A stretch of DNA of 64,000 nucleotides from Chloroflexota bacterium (GTDB taxonomy: Bacteria; Chloroflexota; Anaerolineae; Anaerolineales; Villigracilaceae). Shown one piece after another: positions 18,287-25,352 of the stretch. The stretch lies in the NCBI GenBank assembly GCA_021787595.1, contig JAJYLQ010000013.1:56688-120687 (forward strand), read 5' to 3'. How positions within the stretch are numbered: position 1 is the first letter of the stretch; each line of letters starts with the position of its first letter. Under the pieces are notes generated by a model that saw nothing but the letters and a program-made list of their open reading frames with translations, was not told the origin of the DNA and did not search any database. The position numbers were made by a program, and so were the translations under genes.

Positions 18287-21022
18287 TTATTTGTTCAACT
18301 GCGCCTTGATCTTCTCAGCGGTCTCTTTGTAACTTGCAAGTTTTTCGCGTTCTTTGGCAACAACCGGCGCAGGAGCTTTGTTCGCAAAATCGCTGGACAA
18401 AAGCTTTTCGAGACGTTCAATTTGCAATTGTGTTTCTTTCAATTCTTTTTCGAGCCGCGCTTTTTCGTCGGCAAGATCAACCATGCCAGCCAGCGGGATA
18501 TAAACTTCCACTGCGCCGATCACAAGTGCCATGCTGTCTTTGGGCTTGGTCTCAAGAGAATAGAGAATGGAGAGTTGAGAATGGTCAAGGCCCGCGAGCG
18601 ATGCAATCGTTGACGACTGTTCTTTCAGCAGGTTTGCTTTCCCGCCAGCCGCGATCGTCGCCGCGATGCGCTTTGCAGGCGCAACGGATTCTTCCGCACG
18701 CAGGTTGCGGATCGAGCGCACGATTTCCTGGATCAGCGTGAAATCGGCTATCTTGGATTCTTCCCAGCCTTCGAGTTGACGCACTTCCGGCCAACGCGCC
18801 ACGATCAACGCCTCCGGCCAATCTGCGGCGAGATTCGATAACGGCGATTCCTTCAATGCTTCGCGCAGGTGTCCCCAAATCTCTTCGGTGACGAATGGCG
18901 TGAACGGATGAAGTAATCGCAAAGATATATCTATCACGCGCGCCAAAATTCCAGCGGTCTGCGTTCTGCTTTCTGCGTTCTGCATTTGCTGTTTCGCAAT
19001 CTCCACATACCAATCCGCAAAGTCCGACCAGAAGAATTCATAGATCTGCCGTCCCGCTTCGCCGTATTGGAAGGTTTGGAATAATCGTTCCACATCGCGG
19101 ATGAGTTGTTGCGATTTCGCCCAAATCCAACGGTCTGCCAGCGTGGGTTCAGCCTTCGTGCTGATTGCTGATTGCTGATTGCTGATTGCTGAAATCACAA
19201 ACCTTCCCGCGTTCCACAATTTATTTGCGAAGTTGCGATTCGCTTCCACTTTCTTAATGTCAATGTTCGTGTCGTTGCCCGGAGTGGAGTTAACCAGCAA
19301 GGTAAAACGCAACGCGTCCGTGCCATATTCATCCATCACTGTCAGCGGATCAATCACGTTGCCATATGTCTTGGACATCTTGCGCCCAATCTCATCGCGC
19401 ACGAGACCGTGCAGATATACCGTGTGGAACGGCACTTGTCCTGTGAACTCCAATCCATCCATAATCATACGCGCCACCCAGAAGAACAGAATGTCGTAGG
19501 CAGTCTCCATGTTCGAAGTCGGATAAAAATATTTATAGTCCGGCGTTTCATCGGGCCAACCCAACGTCGAGAAGGGCCACAAGCCGGAAGAGAACCACGT
19601 GTCCAACACATCTTCATCTTGATGGATATTCTTGGAATGACAGGTTGAACATTCGGTCGGGTCCGTGCGGCTCACCGTTTGATGGTTGTTCTCGCAATAC
19701 CAAACAGGAATGCGGTGCCCCCACCAAAGCTGGCGGCTGATGCACCAATCCTTGATGTTCTCGAGCCAGTTGTAATACACTTTTTCGAAACGCTCCGGTA
19801 CGATTTTGATTCGTCCATCCTTCACGGCTTCGAGGGCGGCTTTGGCAAGCGGTTCGATCTTGACGAACCATTGCGTGCTGATCATCGGCTCGACGATTTC
19901 GCCGCCGCGCTGCGAGCGCGGGATGGTCGTCAGATATTTCTCTTCCTTGATGACGAGACCGGCTTTCTTCATATCAGCCCAGAGATTTTTGCGCGCCTCG
20001 AATCGATCCTGACCCTGATACGGGCCGCCGTTTTCGTTGATCTTCGCGGCTTCATCTAACACTGAGATGATTGGGAGATTATGTCGCTGCGCGATGGCAT
20101 AATCATTCGGATCATGTCCCGGCGTGATCTTCAATGCGCCCGTGCCGAACTCGCGCGACACATAATCATCGGCGATCACCGGAATCTCGCGTCCGAGAAT
20201 TGGCACAATCACTTTCCTGCCAATATATTTTTTATAGCGTTCATCATCAGGGTGCACAGCCACAGCCGTATCGCCGAGAATCGTCTCGGGTCGAATCGTC
20301 GCGACCGGGATGTATTCCCCCTCACCCCCGTCCCCTCTCCCAATTTTGGGAGAGGGGCGCAGGGGGGAGGGCTTCAACATGTATTTGAAATAATACAACG
20401 TTGCTTCTTCTTCGCTGTACTCCACTTCCAAATCCGAGACGGCGGTCTTCAATCCCGGTGACCAGTTGATTAAACGGGGTCCGCGATAGATGAGTCCTTT
20501 TTCGTAGAGGCGCACAAAAGCCTCTCGGACTGCCCGACTCAGCCCATCGTCGAGAGTGAAGCGTTCGCGATCCCAATCGCACGAGGCGCCCAAGCGACGA
20601 ACCTGATTCGTGATCATGCTTCCGTATTTCTTCTTCCAATCCCACGTGCGCTTGATGAATTCTTCGCGTCCCAATTCTTCGCGCGTCACTTCTTCTTTTG
20701 CGAGGAGATCGCGTTCCACCATCAATTGTGTGGCGATACCCGCGTGATCCGAACCCGGCACCCAAAGCGTTGGGATGCCTTTCATGCGGTGATAGCGGAT
20801 CATCAAATCTTCCATGCTGACGAACATGGCGTGACCGAGATGCAGTTCGCCGGTCACGTTGGGCGGCGGGATGGAGATGACGAACGGCTTGATGTTCGGA
20901 TCGAATCCTTTTTTGTTCGGGTCGTTCCACGGTTTGAAATATCCGCCCGCCTCCCACATGGCGTAGATGCGCGGCTCGGTGGATTTGAAATCATAGGCTT
21001 TGGGTAATTCATGCTTCGTCAT
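18287..21022 (-). CDS. valS: Valyl-tRNA synthetase
   Basis: Class I aminoacyl-tRNA synthetase, 911 residues. The HIGH-equivalent signature is in PPPNVTGELHLGHAM (about 52-66), KMSKS is GRKMSKTYGNV, the editing domain carries ATIRPETILGDTAVAV, and a Val-type coiled coil forms the C-terminus. Two odd insertions are seen. Residues about 218-235 (SPLRPSPKIGRGDGGEGE) are encoded by a dispersed palindrome at 20318-20371. About residues 610-620 (ISAISNQQSAIS) come from a heptanucleotide tandem repeat at 19161-19192. The gene overlaps the upstream DinB-like gene by 4 bases (ATGA), and both lie behind a T-box leader. Confidence 0.97.
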   Translation of the reverse strand: MTKHELPKAYDFKSTEPRIYAMWEAGGYFKPWNDPNKKGFDPNIKPFVISIPPPNVTGELHLGHAMFVSMEDLMIRYHRMKGIPTLWVPGSDHAGIATQLMVERDLLAKEEVTREELGREEFIKRTWDWKKKYGSMITNQVRRLGASCDWDRERFTLDDGLSRAVREAFVRLYEKGLIYRGPRLINWSPGLKTAVSDLEVEYSEEEATLYYFKYMLKPSPLRPSPKIGRGDGGEGEYIPVATIRPETILGDTAVAVHPDDERYKKYIGRKVIVPILGREIPVIADDYVSREFGTGALKITPGHDPNDYAIAQRHNLPIISVLDEAAKINENGGPYQGQDRFEARKNLWADMKKAGLVIKEEKYLTTIPRSQRGGEIVEPMISTQWFVKIEPLAKAALEAVKDGRIKIVPERFEKVYYNWLENIKDWCISRQLWWGHRIPVWYCENNHQTVSRTDPTECSTCHSKNIHQDEDVLDTWFSSGLWPFSTLGWPDETPDYKYFYPTSNMETAYDILFFWVARMIMDGLEFTGQVPFHTVYLHGLVRDEIGRKMSKTYGNVIDPLTVMDEYGTDALRFTLLVNSTPGNDTNIDIKKVEANRNFANKLWNAGRFVISAISNQQSAISTKAEPTLADRWIWAKSQQLIRDVERLFQTFQYGEAGRQIYEFFWSDFADWYVEIAKQQMQNAESRTQTAGILARVIDISLRLLHPFTPFVTEEIWGHLREALKESPLSNLAADWPEALIVARWPEVRQLEGWEESKIADFTLIQEIVRSIRNLRAEESVAPAKRIAATIAAGGKANLLKEQSSTIASLAGLDHSQLSILYSLETKPKDSMALVIGAVEVYIPLAGMVDLADEKARLEKELKETQLQIERLEKLLSSDFANKAPAPVVAKEREKLASYKETAEKIKAQLNK
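19161..19192. repeat. Heptanucleotide tandem repeat inside valS
   Basis: CTGATTG repeated about 4.6 times inside the valS coding region. Seven is not a multiple of three, so gain or loss of one unit would shift the frame. Confidence 0.85.
20318..20371. repeat. Palindromic CCCTCACCCC element in frame inside valS
   Basis: 54 bases (18 codons) with arms CCCCTCTCCCAA / TTGGGAGAGGGG inside a wider CCCTCACCCC / GGGGGGAGGG frame. It is related to the cores at 26814-26888, 34250-34345 and 61000-61075. Confidence 0.8.
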
Positions 21023-21513
21023 TTCTTCTCCTTAAGCGGGGCGGATTTGTTTCGCCGCTGCCCAGTTCGCTGGTCAACCCAACCAAGTTTTATATTTGGA
21101 TACCCGCTCAATTTTTCATAAAGTTCGCCGGCATGTTGTTGGATATGGCGGATATTGTAGAGTTGCAACTCCAGTTTATTGGAAAGCCCAAGAGCGCCCA
21201 ATGTTTGATCGAGATTCATAATCGGGATTTGCTCGATGACATCCTGCTCGACCAGCGCGAATCGTTCAAGGATTTCTTCTTTTGAAAACGGAATGCCCGG
21301 TTGAGCATAGCGACGCACTTCCCAACGCGCATAACCTTTATCCTGCGCTTTCAAATATCGGTGAGCCCAGAACAGCGCGTGATACGTGACGAACCAGAAT
21401 CGATTCTTGTCGTGTGAGTTATCCCACGCCTCGGGCGGACATTTGACGACCGCCTGCTTCAACATGGCAAGCGCAGCAAGATATTGAGATTGAAGGATAG
21501 ATTTTATTTTCAT
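21019..21513 (-). CDS. DinB-like metal-binding protein cotranscribed with valS
   Basis: A 164-residue soluble protein. The helical-bundle pattern and His residues in YHALFWAHRY (about 45) and IRHIQQHAGEL (about 122-132) fit the DinB/YfiT-like superfamily, whose members bind a divalent metal through three His. Its stop overlaps the valS start by 4 bases, so translation may be coupled. AAAGGATGACC precedes the ATG. It is the first gene after the T-box terminator, so it would respond to uncharged tRNA-Val, which is unexpected for this family. The enzymatic role is unknown. Confidence 0.75.
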   Translation of the reverse strand: MKIKSILQSQYLAALAMLKQAVVKCPPEAWDNSHDKNRFWFVTYHALFWAHRYLKAQDKGYARWEVRRYAQPGIPFSKEEILERFALVEQDVIEQIPIMNLDQTLGALGLSNKLELQLYNIRHIQQHAGELYEKLSGYPNIKLGWVDQRTGQRRNKSAPLKEKK

Positions 21514-21589
21514 TGGTCATCCTTTGAGCGAGGCGGCATCGTGTCGCCATCGCTCACTCCGATCCCAAGAGGGAGCGGAGTACATTATG

Positions 21590-21997
21590 TTTAAATAAAA
21601 ACACGCCTCGTCCATGATGAGGACGAAGGCATGTGCTTCGCGGTACCACCTCAATTCGTTGATTTGGTCTTATCGTCGCCTGGTCTCGTAGTCACTTCGT
21701 CTTCTTGCTCTTGACGATTTGACTACTCGACTATCTGACTAACCAACTATCAACGCACTCTGCAGCCGACCAATATCGGCTTATGCTGTAACGGGCATTC
21801 CCGTGACGTTCTACCGATCACTGTTCACTGATTTTCTTCGTCATTTTCTTCAGGCGACTTTAGCGCTGTTTCCCTGCGGAGACTTCCACCGTTCTGGCCT
21901 CGATACCTCGCCTGCACTTGCATGCAGGTGCAAGTGTCGTACTCGACCAACGTCTCCTTCTCTATCAGGTGATCACTCGCCTACTACTCCTGAAGTT
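21590..21997 (-). ncRNA. T-box leader of the DinB-valS operon
   Basis: The minus strand carries the T-box core GGTGGTACCGCG (21650-21639). A terminator hairpin GCCTTCGTCC / GGACGAGGC with a T5 tail follows at 21630-21600. Upstream lies a long structured region beginning about 21995, including an AGGAGTAGTAGGCG stretch typical of stem I bases. The downstream valS gene implies tRNA-Val sensing. I could not place the specifier codon with certainty. Between stem I and the T-box there is an extra 8-nt-periodic hairpin, described separately. Confidence 0.92.
21655..21755 (-). repeat. 8-nt-periodic TAGTC/GACTA hairpin module in the T-box leader
   Basis: On the minus strand, units TAGTTGGT, TAGTCAGA, TAGTCGAG, TAGTCAAA and TCGTCAAG face GACGAAGT, GACTACGA, GACCAGGC, GACGATAA and GACCAAAT. 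The whole is bounded by GTTGAT and ATCAAC. Five-base cores pair and the trinucleotides between them do not. Similar modules lie at 25200-25303 and 52780-52920. Confidence 0.7.
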
Positions 21998-22003
21998 TCG
22001 CTG

Positions 22004-22032
22004 ATTATACGCGTCAAAGCAGAGGGAGTCAA
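22004..22032 (-). promoter_or_regulatory. Promoter of the T-box operon
   Basis: On the minus strand TTGACT (22032-22027) and TATAAT (22009-22004), with a 17-base spacer, end about 7 bases before the T-box leader start. Confidence 0.85.
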
Positions 22033-22041
22033 GAAAAGAAT

Positions 22042-22827
22042 CTATTTTCCGTTTTCCGGCAACACCAGCGGCACATCCATGAACGGATGCTTGACCACTT
22101 GCACGGGTAAACAATACGCCTCGGATATCAATTCCGGCGTCAGCACTTCTTCTGGCAAGCCGATGGATTTGATCTTGCCCGCCACCATCAAGGCGATGCG
22201 GTCTGTGTAACGCGCGGCGAGATTCAAATCATGCAAAGCAATCAGCACTGCCAGCTTATCATGATGCGCAAGATCGCGGACCAATTCCAATAAACTGACT
22301 TGATATTGCAAATCCAAATGCGCGGTCGGTTCATCGAGCAGCAAAATCGGCGTGGACTGACATAAGGCGCGTGCCAGCAAAACGCGCTGCGCTTCGCCAC
22401 CGGATAATTCGCCGACGCGTCGCTCCGCCAAGTCAAGCGCGTCGACGCGCTTCATTGCATTGCGTGCAATCCCTTCATCTGCTGATGAGGTCTGACCGAT
22501 GAAACCGAGATACGGCGTGCGTCCCATCAAGACGGTTTCCCAGACCGTGAATGCAGGCGGAAGCGAAACAGCTTGCGGTACAACAGCCAGATATTTTGCG
22601 CGCTGCATTGGATTCAATGAATGAAAATCATCTCCGTTCGTACGGACGCGTCCGCTGACAATTGGGATGACTCCGCTCACTGCGCGGATCAACGTAGATT
22701 TTCCCGCGCCGTTCGGACCGATCAGCGCCACGACTTCGCCGGATTGCACGTTCAACGTGACATCGTGCAATACGCGGCGTGGACTGCGTCCACCATAATT
22801 TACGGAAAGAGATTCTATTTTCAGCAT
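22042..22827 (-). CDS. btuD: Cobalamin ABC importer ATP-binding protein
   Basis: Cytoplasmic ATPase of the FecCD/BtuCD class, 261 residues from the chosen ATG (MLKIESLSVNYGG). A longer frame upstream would translate an intergenic tandem repeat and is rejected. Walker A is GPNGAGKST, the signature LSGGEAQR, Walker B ILLLDEPTAHLD and the switch His ALHDL. It ends the btuF-btuC-btuD operon controlled by a cobalamin riboswitch, so B12 uptake is the likely job; iron siderophores are the main alternative for this family. Confidence 0.87.
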   Translation of the reverse strand: MLKIESLSVNYGGRSPRRVLHDVTLNVQSGEVVALIGPNGAGKSTLIRAVSGVIPIVSGRVRTNGDDFHSLNPMQRAKYLAVVPQAVSLPPAFTVWETVLMGRTPYLGFIGQTSSADEGIARNAMKRVDALDLAERRVGELSGGEAQRVLLARALCQSTPILLLDEPTAHLDLQYQVSLLELVRDLAHHDKLAVLIALHDLNLAARYTDRIALMVAGKIKSIGLPEEVLTPELISEAYCLPVQVVKHPFMDVPLVLPENGK

Positions 22828-22834
22828 CTTCCAC

Positions 22835-22950
22835 TTCTTGTACGGGCAGACCTGCGTGTCTGCCCTGGCAGACCTGCGTGTCTGCCCAGAGCGGGACTGC
22901 GTGTTTGCCCAGGGCGGACACATAGGTCCGCCCCGACGGTCCGCCCCGAC
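22835..22950. repeat. Tandem GGGCAGACCTGCGTGTCTGCC repeats between btuC and btuD
   Basis: Two near-identical units built on CAGACCTGCGTGTCTGCC, a diverged third (GGGACTGCGTGTTTGCCC), then GGCGGACACATAGGTCCGCC. Each is itself an inverted repeat. The block fills almost the whole intergenic gap. Confidence 0.75.
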
Positions 22951-22954
22951 TACA

Positions 22955-23950
22955 TCACCAATAGCCTTGATTTTTGGCGCGGCGCAAGACCCACAAAAAG
23001 AACGGCGCGCCGACCAACGCGGTCACGATTCCAACCGGGATTTCCTGCGGCGCGATCACAACGCGGGCGACCACGTCTGACAATATCAATGCCGACGCGC
23101 CGCCAATGATGGACAATGGAATCAAACGGCGATAATCGGGGCCGAACCACAAGCGCATCACGTGTGGGACGATCAGCCCGATAAAGCCGATGATGCCGGA
23201 GAATGCCACGGCCGCGGCAGTCGCCAGCGAAGCCGCGATCAACAAAACCGTCTTGGCGCGCGTCACGTTGAGTCCCAGTTGCTGGGCCTGCTCGTCGCCA
23301 AACTGAAGCAGATTTAACGCGTGCCCGCCAAAAGTCAAGATAACGAGGCCGATCAGCAGATAAGGCAGGATGGCAATCACCGCCGTCCATCCGGCTTGCG
23401 TCGCGCCGCCCAATAACCATCCCAACGCGCGGTGTAGGTCTCCAGTTGAGCGAAGCATCAGGAACGAAGTCAGTGAGGTCGCGAAAGATGAACATGCCAC
23501 GCCAGCCAGAATCAAGTTTGTCGTTGGAATCGTTTTGCCGAGACGCGCCAGCGAATAAACAATGAAGATCGTGAGCAGGCCGGCAACGAACGCCGACATT
23601 GGGATTGCCATCAATCCCCAAAATGAATACGGCCATTGGATGCTCATGGCGATGACCGCCCCCAGCCCTGCGCCGGATGCGACGCCGATCAAAAACGGAT
23701 CCGCGAGCGGGTTGCGGAACAAACCCTGATACGCCGCGCCGCTTCCGCTCAACGCCATGCCGGTCAGCGCGACCAGCACGGTGCGCGGCAGACGGATGTC
23801 CCATAAAATAGCATCGGGAACCCGCGTGCCGTGGCCGATCAACGCCTCCCAAAGCTGCGCGGGCGAGAGAAACACCGAACCAATCGCAAGACTTAAGATC
23901 AATGCGATAGCGAGGGCGAGAAGCGAGAAAAGATATGGACGAAATTTCAT
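22955..23950 (-). CDS. btuC: Cobalamin ABC importer permease
   Basis: FecCD-family permease with about ten hydrophobic segments, 331 residues from the ATG at 23950 (MKFRPYLFSLLALAIAL). The in-frame ATG at 23968 would lie in a dispersed repeat and is not used. The family motifs GSGAAYQGLFRNPLADPFL (about 80-100) and GLIVPHVMRLWFGPDYR (about 255) are clear. It lies between btuF and btuD. Confidence 0.9.
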   Translation of the reverse strand: MKFRPYLFSLLALAIALILSLAIGSVFLSPAQLWEALIGHGTRVPDAILWDIRLPRTVLVALTGMALSGSGAAYQGLFRNPLADPFLIGVASGAGLGAVIAMSIQWPYSFWGLMAIPMSAFVAGLLTIFIVYSLARLGKTIPTTNLILAGVACSSFATSLTSFLMLRSTGDLHRALGWLLGGATQAGWTAVIAILPYLLIGLVILTFGGHALNLLQFGDEQAQQLGLNVTRAKTVLLIAASLATAAAVAFSGIIGFIGLIVPHVMRLWFGPDYRRLIPLSIIGGASALILSDVVARVVIAPQEIPVGIVTALVGAPFFLWVLRRAKNQGYW

Positions 23951-23957
23951 GTTGGAT

Positions 23958-24019
23958 CGTAGGGGCATAGCGAAACCTAAAACGACCTTGACGAAACATC
24001 GTCTTGCTATGCCCCTACG
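23958..24019. repeat. 62-bp inverted-repeat element, copy A
   Basis: Ends CGTAGGGGCATAGCG and CTTGCTATGCCCCTACG are inverted repeats around a core containing CTTGACGAAACATCGTC. A second copy, also 62 bases, is at 35163-35224. No target duplication is evident. Confidence 0.85.
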
Positions 24020-24025
24020 GTAAAT

Positions 24026-25009
24026 TTATTGGAACAATTCTGGATGCAAGAGTTTCGCCAATTGCTCCAAGCCATCCACCAAACGCGGACCGGGGCGGCT
24101 GACGAGATTATCGTCGAACGGGAAGATCATATTGTTCTTCACGGCGTCAATCGTACCCCAACCCGCGCGCGCTTTAACCTGGTCTGGCGTGCCGCCATAA
24201 TTCGAATCGCCGAGAATAATGATTTGCGGATTCGTTTTGACGATCTGTTCCAAGCTCACTTGCGGATACTGATCTGTGATTCCAGCGGCGGTCGAAAAAT
24301 TGATTCCGCCTGCCATCGTGATCAACGTATCGCCGAATGTGCCGGGACCATACGTGTATGGCTTGGTTGGATCGGTCGCATCCACTTCATAAAACACGAT
24401 CGGTTTCGTCGCGACATTGGCGACTTTCGCTTCCACCGCCGCGACGCGCGCCTTCAGCGACGTGATCAAAGTTTCCGCATCGGAGGTGTGACCCGTGAGC
24501 TGCGCGACGATCTCCAAATTTTTATACATGTCATCGAGCGTGGTCGGGTTGCTCAAGTAATAAACGGTCAAGCCGAGCGACTCGAGTGACTTGACTTGAT
24601 CGGGCGTGTTGATGCCTGCGGCTAGCACCAAATCCGGTTTCAACGCGACGATTTGTTCGTTGCTGTAATTTCCCATCGAACCGCCAACGCTCGGCAATGA
24701 CTTGGCTTGGGTTGGGTAATCTGAGAACTCATCGCGTCCGACAACTTGCGATCCTGCGCCGATGGCAAAAAGGATTTCCGTGTTCGATGGCGCCATCGAA
24801 ACGATGCGCTGCGCGGGATGAGTCAATGTAACGGTGCGACCGAGTCCATCCGTCAGCGTAATCGCGGCTGTGGTGGGCGTTGGGGCAACGGTAGCCGTTG
24901 CGGGTGCGAGAGTCGCGGTTGGCAATGATGTCGGCGCGGGTGTGACCGCGGGAGCGCATCCCACAAGAAGTGTCACAAGCAAAGTTAAAATAAAAATCTT
25001 TTTCAACAT
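24026..25009 (-). CDS. btuF: Cobalamin-binding lipoprotein
   Basis: Extracytoplasmic binding protein of the TroA/BtuF fold, 327 residues. The start at 25009 gives a lipoprotein signal MLKKIFILTLLVTLLVGC, then a Thr/Pro/Ala linker (about 22-45), then two lobes. The family motifs RIVSMAPSNTEILFAIGAG and VVGRDEFSDYP fit BtuF-like proteins. A GGAG site precedes the ATG. It is the first gene behind the cobalamin riboswitch, which supports corrinoid rather than haem or siderophore as ligand. Confidence 0.88.
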   Translation of the reverse strand: MLKKIFILTLLVTLLVGCAPAVTPAPTSLPTATLAPATATVAPTPTTAAITLTDGLGRTVTLTHPAQRIVSMAPSNTEILFAIGAGSQVVGRDEFSDYPTQAKSLPSVGGSMGNYSNEQIVALKPDLVLAAGINTPDQVKSLESLGLTVYYLSNPTTLDDMYKNLEIVAQLTGHTSDAETLITSLKARVAAVEAKVANVATKPIVFYEVDATDPTKPYTYGPGTFGDTLITMAGGINFSTAAGITDQYPQVSLEQIVKTNPQIIILGDSNYGGTPDQVKARAGWGTIDAVKNNMIFPFDDNLVSRPGPRLVDGLEQLAKLLHPELFQ

Positions 25010-25093
25010 AGTGATCTCCAAAACAAAAAGGAATCCGAAGTCTCTGACTTCGTTGCTCGCGGCGACAGGAGTCGCTGCACTTCGAAACAAAAT

Positions 25094-25112
25094 CCCCAGT
25101 CATTGACTGGGG
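25094..25112 (-). terminator. Terminator of the cobalamin riboswitch
   Basis: CCCCAGTCA / TGACTGGGG, followed on the minus strand by ATTTTGTTT. It lies between the riboswitch and btuF and is the likely expression platform. Confidence 0.75.
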
Positions 25113-25117
25113 AGATA

Positions 25118-25352
25118 GAGGGTCGCTGTGTCAGCCGTCCTCCACCTCCTTTCCACGAGAGTGTGGTGAACCGACCGGAGGCGGGCGACCTGACTTGTTG
25201 GCCTGATGATGGTCGGTTAGTCTCATGGTCAATTGGTCGAACACCACGCGACCAATGACTACAAGACTATCGGACGATGAGACTACCAGACTAACTCACA
25301 GTTGCGGGACAGCGCCGGAATTGCACCGGCTTCGCCGCTTTCCGATCTTTAT
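25118..25352 (-). ncRNA. Cobalamin riboswitch
   Basis: On the minus strand it has AAGCCGGTGCAATTCCGG, GCTGTCCCGCAACTGTGA and a downstream GTGGAAAGGAGGTGGAGGACGG region, which fit the cobalamin (B12 box) class. It precedes the terminator and btuF. Its variable peripheral arm is replaced by an 8-nt-periodic TAGTC/GACTA hairpin. Confidence 0.93.
25200..25303 (-). repeat. 8-nt-periodic TAGTC/GACTA hairpin module in the cobalamin riboswitch
   Basis: On the minus strand, TAGTCTGG, TAGTCTCA, TCGTCCGA, TAGTCTTG and TAGTCATT face GACCAATT, GACCATGA, GACTAACC and GACCATCA. Same design as in the valS T-box and cysS leaders. Confidence 0.7.

Noticed and set aside
22828..22923. Longer btuD N-terminus (MCPPWANTQSRSG...)
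   Set aside because: It would translate the intergenic tandem repeats; family length fits the start at 22827.
22835..22950. CRISPR-like tandem repeats
   Set aside because: Only two to three adjoining units with no spacers; a simple inverted-repeat cluster.
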